Below, piece by piece: positions 56,791-64,000 of a stretch of 64,000 nt of DNA; within the stretch, counting starts at the first letter, position 1; the number at the start of each line of letters is the position of its first letter. The notes beneath the pieces are model-generated. The model saw nothing but the letters and a program-made list of their open reading frames with translations. It did not search any database and was not told the DNA's origin. Location of the stretch: assembly GCA_030248215.1 (NCBI GenBank), contig JASANG010003934.1:1-64000 (forward strand), in the 5' to 3' direction. The position numbers and the translations under genes were made by a program. The DNA is from Enoplolaimus lenunculus (Eukaryota; Nematoda; Enoplea; Enoplida; Thoracostomopsidae).

Positions 56791-59231
56791 TATCCCGAGC
56801 TGACCAGTGTCATAATTTTAAAAACTGCGAACATAGCTATAACAGGGCAGTGAGCTACTATTTTTGATTAAATCGCGGGTGACCGAAAAAATTTTCTTCT
56901 CAGACTTCGAGTTCTTCAAGTTCATTATCGCATGGCAATTTTATCCACTCGCTCCAATCACCGATCAAAAGAAAACAAAATGTATTCTTTGTTTAAAACT
57001 GAAATTTTTAAATTGCGCGGCCACGGGGGACAGGTACCTTAGGGGGGAATAATCCAACGAACCAGATGTACCATGTGACTTCAAAATATTTTGTACCTTC
57101 AATGAAATTCAGGTCAACCACTGCGTTAAGTACGCATGTATATATGCGAGAGGAAAGATTTAGTCTTTATCCCAATTATACAAGCCCCTGTTTATGGCTT
57201 GAAATAATTTTGAGCCGAAAATTTTAAATTTTTGTAAACCAAATAAAACAACATTTTTGATTGAACATAGGGTGCACCTTTAGCAACCAGTCGAAATTTA
57301 TGCTCTCGAAAACCTTGAACCATATTATCAAAACACACGTGGGCTATAGTGTTAGGTCAGCTAGTCTAAAATAGTCTGACAAACACACTACATATACCCG
57401 TTGCCAGCTAAACGTGCTTTCGGGTGGCAAAAAATTTTAGGAGGGATATAACACGATTTGGCATGACTCGCAAGCAACGCTGCAACTTTCCTCTGATGAA
57501 AGGAACAATTTTTTCAGGGCAGATTTTAGCCGCTTTGATTCCCCTGTCGGCACACGCCAGGACCGACCAACAACGCACGTGTCAAAACTTTGCATGCGTC
57601 ACGCCGTTGAAACTTACCGATCACCAAAAATGTTAACAGCACCGGTATTTCAAATCGGTTTAAACGATGCAGCCTATAAAACTTGAATGGTAGGGATAAG
57701 AATATCGGGTAGAGCAGATTTGGAACCCTATAGGGAAATATTTTATATGCGATACCAAAGATATATACAATAAAAATCACACGCAAGACCTGGGGGTTAG
57801 TCGTTTAACCGTTCAGAAGCAACCGGTCGACTGATAGTTTGATTGTGTCAAACTGACTAATATTTGACCTGGGTCTGCGTTTACGTTGAAGTTTTTTGCC
57901 AAACCCTTGCTTATCAAATGGCTATAGCTTAAGATTTAGATTTTGCATTCGAGTTTCAAGCCAAAGTAAAGACTACACCCTTGGAGAATAAGGTCGGTCC
58001 TATAGTTTTGATGGCGCTGTCCGTCACCGTGCGGTATTGTACGTGAATTACTGACGTACAATACCCTATGGTAACGGACGGTGACGGACGGCATCCCGCG
58101 AAAAGAAAAATCCTACCCTGACAAATTTCCACAAAGCTGCAGTTACATATAGACTTGGGATGTCAGGTTCACAAATTCCACGCTCACCCTATCATTGCTA
58201 ATTGGCGTTCATTACTACAAATGCGGATGCGTGCAACAAAAATAATTCAACTCGCAGTTTGCAATTGTCAGTGAACTTGAATGGTTATTCACGCATGTGA
58301 ACTAAATTCCTAGCAGTGATTTTTAATGAATCATTTGCAGGTGCAAGTTTTTCGAACGGGATTTTTGACAAAACTTGCAAGTGCAAGTGGCAGCTGCAAG
58401 TTCTCGCAGCAAAAACTGGCACGTGTGAATAAGGCTTAACTTTTTAGAAGTATAGGACTGTTCCAGATTTGAACGCATATATAACAGATAAAATGAAATT
58501 CCATGAAGTATTACAAACATCATCCGCAGGCAGGCATTCAAAAGTTCATTACAAATCGGATTTAAAAATGAATTAAGTATATGACGTCATCGTTGTACCG
58601 TAAGCAACCCTAAAACGTGTCTGGTAAAGACATTACGCTGGTTCATAAACCGGAACAGCAGGCGTTGGCGGATCCTGAACCTTTTTGACGTGGACTTGCG
58701 ATTTAAAATGGAATAAAAAGTGCGCGAGCAAAATGAGCGAGGCGCCGGCCACAAGTTTTATGCCAAATCTTAAATATAAAAAAATTTAGATTTGTGCTCT
58801 TATTGGCAACGGCCATGGTTTGGGTAGACTTTCGTCGCTTTCGCCTGATAAACCAGGTTACTGTTTTTGGTTATTTCCAATAAAATCAATTCTGATTAAT
58901 TTTGATGCTGTGAGTGTACAACACTTTTGACTAACTTTAGAACGCGAACAACAGTGAAACAACATCCATTATGAGAAATAGTTTGCCTTTCCGCAGTTGG
59001 AGTCGGCAATTTAATTATGACAACGAAATGGTAAAATTGCTAATAGAAAATATGTAGGATCGACCGGTCGATGCTGGACAATTATTGATCGGCTAATAGA
59101 ATTGCGAGCAAAGTTTGCATGTGCCTTCGCTTGTAGAATTTGTAAATAATACAAATTCTAAGCATTATGAAGCAATATAAAAACGATTTGAATCAATTGA
59201 AAATCAAAGGTGCATCCGAGTTCAAAATTTA
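56791..59231. other. Gene-poor stretch
   Basis: No exon was recognised. A small CGTCCG palindrome (copy 3) lies at about 58.01-58.10 kb, with GCTGTCCGTCACCGTGCGG opposed to GGTAACGGACGGTGACGGACG around ACGTGAATTACTGACGT. An imperfect GTGCAAGTTT/AAACTTGCAAG hairpin lies near 58.33-58.43 kb. Open frames at 57.4-57.8 kb have no motif. Confidence 0.45.
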
Positions 59232-59450
59232 GGCCCCTGTAAAAAGCAGGGGCGGAACGTTTTTTTGTAAGACTGCAATAAAGTAAGTAAGCTTAAGCTT
59301 TAGACTAATTTTTTTGCTTGGCTTAGGCCTAGGTTTAGGAATTTTGTGCTCATTCTTATGCTTAGGCTTAGGTTTAGGGTTATGCTTAGGTGTAGGCTTA
59401 GGCTTAGGAAATATGCTTATAATACGGTTCCGCCTGTGTTCTTATAACAG
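59232..59450. mobile_element. TTAGGC-bearing MITE, second subfamily
   Basis: It starts GGCCCCTGTAAAAAGCAGGG then GCGGAACG. The interior carries ACTAATTTTTTTGCTTGGCTTAGG, TGTGCTCATTCTTATGC and GCTTAGG runs. The right end (CGGTTCCGCCTGTGTTCTTA) lacks the final GGCC, so it is decayed. Confidence 0.7.
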
Positions 59451-59527
59451 TTTTTTATTTTGCCTAAATTTTAAAGCGGATTTCAAATTTGTTTCCTACA
59501 AAATAATCGGCCAATGTTACTTTAAGA

Positions 59528-60801
59528 CAGGGTTGTTTTTTCCGGCAAAAATTATGACTCGAGAAAAATAAATTTTTTCCATTTTTTATTCTTTGTCTGA
59601 GCGATCGGTTATCCCACCCTTAGTCGGCATTTGCCCAAAATGCTTGCATTTTGAAACTTTTTGCATATTTGAGCTTCTGCAATGTAAAAAATGGGGAGTC
59701 AAATTGACTCTCTCGGAAAAGGCTTTTCCTAAACACACAAACTGAGTCTAATTTCACTCCGCCAGAGTCAAATTGGATTCACTTAATCGCTCAGTGAATC
59801 GAATTTGACTCTGGCGGAGTCAGATTTGACTCAGTTTGTGCAGTCAGGAAAAGCCTACTTCCGCGACAGTACAATTTGACTCCCCATTTTTACAGTGTGA
59901 TTACATTCCCTGATCACCTCAAGCCCAAATCTGAATTTTTGAAAAATTCGATTTTTACGGCCACAAGTTCAGCACCTTGAGACCCAAAAAATTTTTTTCA
60001 ATAAGTTGCACAAATTGTATATCACTGACTCGTTAGCCAGACGTTTGACTGGGAAACATTTAACAGTATTCGTCTTATTCGTCTTAGCTCCGCAACCTGT
60101 GTCAAATGGTGTATACGTAATTTGTCTAGTTTTTGGACAAAAAAATTTTGAGTACAATGCAGGAATTTGGGACCTTAAAATTCGAATTTTTTAAAAATTA
60201 AGTTTTGGCGTGGAATAATCGGAGGAGGTCATTAGAACATCAGAAACTCATAAGTGAAGCGAGCTAAAGAAGTTTCACTTGTTCTTGTAAGTATATATTT
60301 AATCCCAAGACACTTTAGGGTTTGTTGACATCAAAGCCTCTCAATTGCTGCTGCCTCGCGAGCAAAGCGAGGTTGAAGCTAGACAAATTCTTGAATTAAA
60401 TCATACGGTAAAAGCAAGCTTTCAATTTTGAGCACCATAAATTTGGCCCCACTGTCGACGAAACCTGGTGAATGAACGGAACAAGATGCATATGTGCTTA
60501 GTTTTACATTGAATATCGTGGCAAAGCTTCAATTCTGAAATCCATTTATATATTTATGTGCTGAAAGTTTCGCTCTTTTCGGACATATAATGTGTCCTGG
60601 TGGACATATACACTCGGTCACTGTTAATGTGTTGCTTGAAAATTAGTTGCATGCCGTCTAAAAACGTTATTTTATACCAAATTTAGTTGCAAATTATGTT
60701 TAAGAATCGTTTAATATTTTTCCATTTTTTCCACCGCCCTCGAAAAAAATGGAAAAATGAAAAAACATTTTTCCGGTAATGTTTTCCGGCCAACAACCCT
60801 G
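59528..60801. mobile_element. hAT-like element, 1274 bp, inserted in a TTAGGC MITE
   Basis: The ends are CAGGGTTGTTTTTTCCGGC and GTTTTCCGGCCAACAACCCTG, with flanks CTTTAAGA and CTTTAAGG (7 of 8), both from the host MITE's end. It is non-autonomous: no transposase frame is seen. Subterminal regions are runs of TTTTTCC and GGAAAAA. It itself carries a GAGTCA element at 59680-59897. Without that guest it is about 1.05 kb. Confidence 0.8.
59680..59897. mobile_element. GAGTCA near-palindromic MITE (copy f) nested in the hAT-like element
   Basis: The ends are CAATGTAAAAAATGGGGAG and TCCCCATTTTTACAGTG, with TG on both flanks. The related hAT-like sequence at about 45.08 kb reads GCTTCTGATGACAT across the same point, which gives the empty site and shows a 2-bp TG duplication. 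Confidence 0.85.
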
Positions 60802-61064
60802 CTTTAAGGGGCATAACAGTAGATTAAGCGTATTCCTAAGCCTAATCCTAAGCCTAAGCGTTGCAAAAATGTGTTCCTAAGCCTACGCCTAAGCGTAAGC
60901 CTAAGCGTCGCAAAAATGTGTTCCTAAGCCTAAGCCTAAGCCTAAGCGTTGCAAAAATGTGTTCCTAAGCCTAAGCCTAAGCCTAAGCCTAAGCAAAAAA
61001 ATGTAATCTAGAACATAAACCTACTCTTTTATAGACCCTCCCGAAACATGGACACCCCTTGGCC

Positions 61065-61763
61065 AAATAATCGATATGAACTCCAAAAAAACTAAATACT
61101 ATGAAAACTAAAGATATAAGATTCAACTAATAATTAGCCAAATGTCGAAACACGACAGCCAGCATCGAAAGCCATCGCAACTGAATTATTCTTTTCGACT
61201 ACGTTTCGTTTTTTTGTTATACTTCTGCGCAATTAATTCTAAAGTCACACCGCTAAAACTCGGTTGTACCAAGTACGCAAACGAACCCTGTACAGCAACC
61301 CATACCCGGTTGTACGCGCCCCCCCTGCTGGTCGATCCACGGTAGGACACCGTTGCCTAAGTCCAAAAACAGAGATAAACACCAAAAAATTTTTGTTAAG
61401 ATTTCAGACGCTAAAATTGCGTTTCGCTTCTCATCACAGCTTGCGCAAGCGGTTTACACTACTGTATACCGCTGGAACTCCCCATTAGATATTTCTGAAT
61501 TCGCCCGTTTCGTGCCACGGTTATGTAAAATGGTCATAGACAGTTTAGGTTAAACACATTCCTTTAGCTGGAGCAATTAATTTGAGAATACGATTTGTCC
61601 GAGTGTTTCTATTAATTAATTCAAACACAGAACATAAAATATAGAGTTATGTTTATACTCAGTTGTGTTCTATGAAGCCGTTACTCGATACGGATGACCT
61701 CGGAAAACTTGGACTCCAGGGCGGGGTATGATGATTTGACCGAATCGTGTCCAAAGTGCAGTA
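61065..61763. other. Gap with open frames of unknown value
   Basis: Overlapping + strand frames of 66-74 codons lie at 61142-61553. One has a hydrophobic stretch (FVFLLYFCAI), but I recognise no family and no consistent splice structure. No other feature was seen. Confidence 0.35.
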
Positions 61764-62095
61764 CTGTATTGACTGGAATTAGAGGGGGTGTAATAAGAGA
61801 GGGGTTTCCATTTTGAGCACCAATCAATAGGAGTCCGTATCCCTAATAAGATTCCGTAAGCGGATAGTCCTTAAACCATAATTAGAGTACATAATGTAGT
61901 GCATAAATGATTCCAGGCCCAAATAATTTGAGTTCGAAACTTTACAGCGTACTTAAATTTTGAAAGTACATTCCTATGTATAACCTTGTATTATTGATCA
62001 AGCTATTGACACAAGACAAATAAACGTTTATATTTAACGGATAGTTGCAGTACCGGATATATCAGTAACGAAGGATGGCGAATAAATAACGGTAG
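61764..62095 (+). mobile_element. Tc1/mariner-like MITE, right end lost
   Basis: It starts CTGTATTGACTGGAATTAG after TA (61762-61763). The interior is collinear with the 27.0 kb copy up to GGATGGCGAATAAATAACGG; the right terminal repeat is absent. Confidence 0.75.
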
Positions 62096-62325
62096 GAATG
62101 AAACACGAAAAGTGTTTTAAAATTACATTTTGTCTATTGTTCGCACAATTTCGAATCGTTTAATTAAATGTTTCAACTTTGAGCGAGGTGATATTGCAGG
62201 GAAGTACCTAAATAAGTTTTGTTGTAATTCCACAAGAGCACCTGGGGTCGTTTTGAAATGTATAATACTGAGAGTGGATTTAGCCAAACGAAAATGAAAG
62301 CTTAGAGGGCAACATAATAACAAAG

Positions 62326-62576
62326 GGCAATGTTACTTTTAGGACAGTCCCGGTTTCTGGTTGGGTCTGTAAAAGAGTAGGCGTACATTATAAACTACAT
62401 TTTTTTGCTTAGGCTTAGGTTTAGGCTTTATTAGACTTAAGAATACACTTATACAAAGCTTCGGATTTAGGCTTAGTCTTAGACTTAGGTTTAAGAACAC
62501 GCTTATGCAACGCTTAGGCTTAGGCTTAGGCTTAGGAATACGCTTAATCTACTGTTACGGCCCTAAAAGTAAACAT
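62326..62576. mobile_element. TTAGGC-bearing MITE, 251 bp, reverse orientation
   Basis: The ends are GGCAATGTTACTTTTAGGAC and GCCCTAAAAGTAAACATT. It carries the family's TTTCTGGTTGGGTCTGTAAA block, three clusters of GCTTAGGC and an AATACGCTTAATCTACTGTT motif near the right end. Confidence 0.78.
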
Positions 62577-62775
62577 TAAAACAAATGCTATTTTACGACT
62601 GTTTGGAAAAATGTGAAAATGAATGCTCGTTATGTGCGATAAGAATCAGGCCGTTTTGCGTGATCTTTATAACCCAACAAGCGAGTACCTGCCCCTAATT
62701 TGTTACGGGCTTGACATATTTTTATAATCTGAAAATTCACGCGATTAAAAATAAAATTAAGGTTTACTGTTGATG

Positions 62776-63034
62776 TTAACCCTTTATCACATGAAAATTT
62801 TCTATTTCCCATGAGACGTACTTTTATGCTATGATTCAGTGCCTGGAGTGGGAGGCGTTTACCATCACCACTCAGATGTAGGAGCTTGACGCTCAAGCCC
62901 GAGGGGGCTCTCTCGTCTTGTAGTGATTTAGTACTATGTATACGTGTTGCAATTGTTAAACACTGTGTGATATATATTGTTTAACGTATATACACTGCGC
63001 TGAGTTGCCCATAGTCAACTCTATGTGAGAAGCC
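62776..63034 (-). mobile_element. TIR element containing a tRNA-like unit (copy 2)
   Basis: It is collinear with 48144-48484: GTTAACCCTTTATCACATG at the left, GGAGGCGTTTACCATCACC in the tRNA-like part, the AGCCCGAGGGGGCTCTC hairpin, and ATAGTCAACTCTATGTGAG at the right. The B box is partly deleted here, and the (TA)n run is short. Confidence 0.72.
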
Positions 63035-63203
63035 CAAATCGTTTCAAACCGTTTAAAGACAAAATTGTCACACCGGTACACGCTAATGCATAATTTTCAA
63101 TCTACGGTTAATTTTCAGGTTGACCCCAGAAGTACGTATTCAGGCATTAAAATTGCGCAGCATGAGAAGGTGCAGCGGGGAGGCCGCCAATCATGTGCCT
63201 TTC

Positions 63204-63406
63204 GACCATGTAAAGATCAGTCGCGGAACGCTTTTCAACGCAACTGCAATAGAGTAAGCTTAAGCTTTAAACTATTTTCTTGTGTAGGCTTAGGCTTAAG
63301 CTTTCGGCTTAGGTGTAGGCCATGCTTACGCTTAGGCTAAAGGCTTCGGATTAGGCTTAAAAATATGCCTATTAGTATTGTTACGGCCCTGTTCTATACA
63401 TTGACC
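63204..63406. mobile_element. TTAGGC-bearing MITE, second subfamily
   Basis: The ends GACCATGTAAAGATCAG and CTGTTCTATACATTGACC bracket GCGGAACGC, GCTTAAGCTTTAAAC and runs of GCTTAGG variants. No clear target duplication survives. Confidence 0.65.
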
Positions 63407-64000
63407 TGGCACTTTCAGACAACGACTTGGCTTTAAATCAACAACGCTTTATTTTGGGGGAATTGCAAAACAACCTCGTTCGTCTTCGGCATATAGGAAA
63501 TTAGGCAAACTGAACCAAAAAACAAATATACAAACAGCTGCTGGTTTCAATTTTAAAACAACAATCGCGTATATGAAATAGTTTCTATCCAGGATTGCGA
63601 ATATAGCATTCTGTCACGTCGGCACAGCTTCGTATGTGCCAGGGCCATGGTTTTATTTAGGGCCAAATAGAAGGTCGCCTTCTGAACCAGAATTTCTGGT
63701 TTGTTTGAAAATTGATTTTTGTGGTATCAAACCGTGAAATTGAATATAGAAGGTGACTTTATTGCAAAATTGACCAATATATTACCAATAAACGAACGTA
63801 TATATAAAATTTTTGTTTTTTAAAAGTTCACACGCACCAGGAAGCAACCAAAGTTGAAAAAACCGGAACCGAACGTCAACAACCGTTTCCGGAGCCGGAA
63901 GTGAAGCAAAATTGGTGAATGTAATCATGTTCATTTTGCATACATTAACATTAAACGGCAAAACGTTGCCAGAAATTATAGTTTTAAGCATTGTTTTCGC
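63407..64000. other. Right edge of the window
   Basis: No gene was recognised. A short CCGGAACCG...GGAGCCGGAAG stretch at about 63.86-63.90 kb is a remnant of the hAT-like MITE family. Confidence 0.4.

Larger units (their letters stand above)
59508..61064. mobile_element. TTAGGC-bearing MITE split by a later hAT-like insertion
   Basis: The left 20 bp (GGCCAATGTTACTTTAAG to about 59527) and the rest (60802-61064) form one family member interrupted by the hAT-like element 59528-60801. The right part has long runs of GCCTAA in four blocks, the AATCTAGAACATAAACCTAC block, and a decayed right end CACCCCTTGGCC. Confidence 0.85.

Noticed and set aside
61142-61553. Overlapping frames that could suggest a small secreted protein
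   Set aside because: Three different frames are open over the same DNA, none with a family match or supporting splice sites.
1-64000. CRISPR arrays, bacterial operons, ribosome binding sites
   Set aside because: The genes are spliced eukaryotic genes. The repeats are transposons or microsatellites, with no regular repeat-spacer array.

Overview
Invertebrate animal DNA: AT-rich, intron-containing and crowded with short inverted-repeat transposons. The many internal TTAGGC/GCCTAA runs match the nematode telomere hexamer, and the receptor at 52-56 kb resembles nematode GAR-2 and insect B-type muscarinic receptors. I therefore favour a nematode or close ecdysozoan relative. This is inference; no mitochondrial, rRNA or spliced-leader sequence is present to settle it.

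Layout. 1-8 kb: two tail-to-tail copies of one Ty3/gypsy retrotransposon family, a fragment on + and a longer broken copy on -. 9.97-22.6 kb (+): a complete SCAI gene, 16 exons, 567 residues. 27.85-35.7 kb (+): a complete tubulin cofactor D (TBCD) gene, 6 exons, 1424 residues. 36-40.6 kb: transposon-rich intergenic DNA with one weak candidate exon. 40.6-43.6 kb (-): at least three exons of a gene with a Frizzled-type cysteine-rich domain; its 5' exon was not found. 43.6-52 kb: a dense field of nested MITEs, a (TA)n run and a tRNA-like element. 52-55.9 kb (-): an apparently intronless B-type muscarinic receptor of about 1293 residues, mostly a giant third intracellular loop. 56-64 kb: more MITEs and no recognised gene.

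The host genes do not form a pathway. SCAI is a nuclear cofactor of Rho/MRTF-SRF signalling, TBCD folds and disassembles tubulin, and the other two are surface or secreted signalling proteins. They look like ordinary neighbours in a repeat-rich chromosome arm.

The most distinctive content is the MITE collection: (1) elements with GGCC-CAT ends and 8-bp target duplications carrying arrays of the telomere-like hexamer; (2) Tc1/mariner-like elements with CTGTAGTGACCCGAATAAG ends at TA; (3) hAT-like elements starting CAGGGT with 8-bp duplications; (4) near-palindromic GAGTCA elements with a TR dinucleotide duplication; (5) an inverted-repeat element holding a tRNA-like promoter; (6) GC-rich CGTCCG palindromes. 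Several are nested, which gives a relative insertion history.
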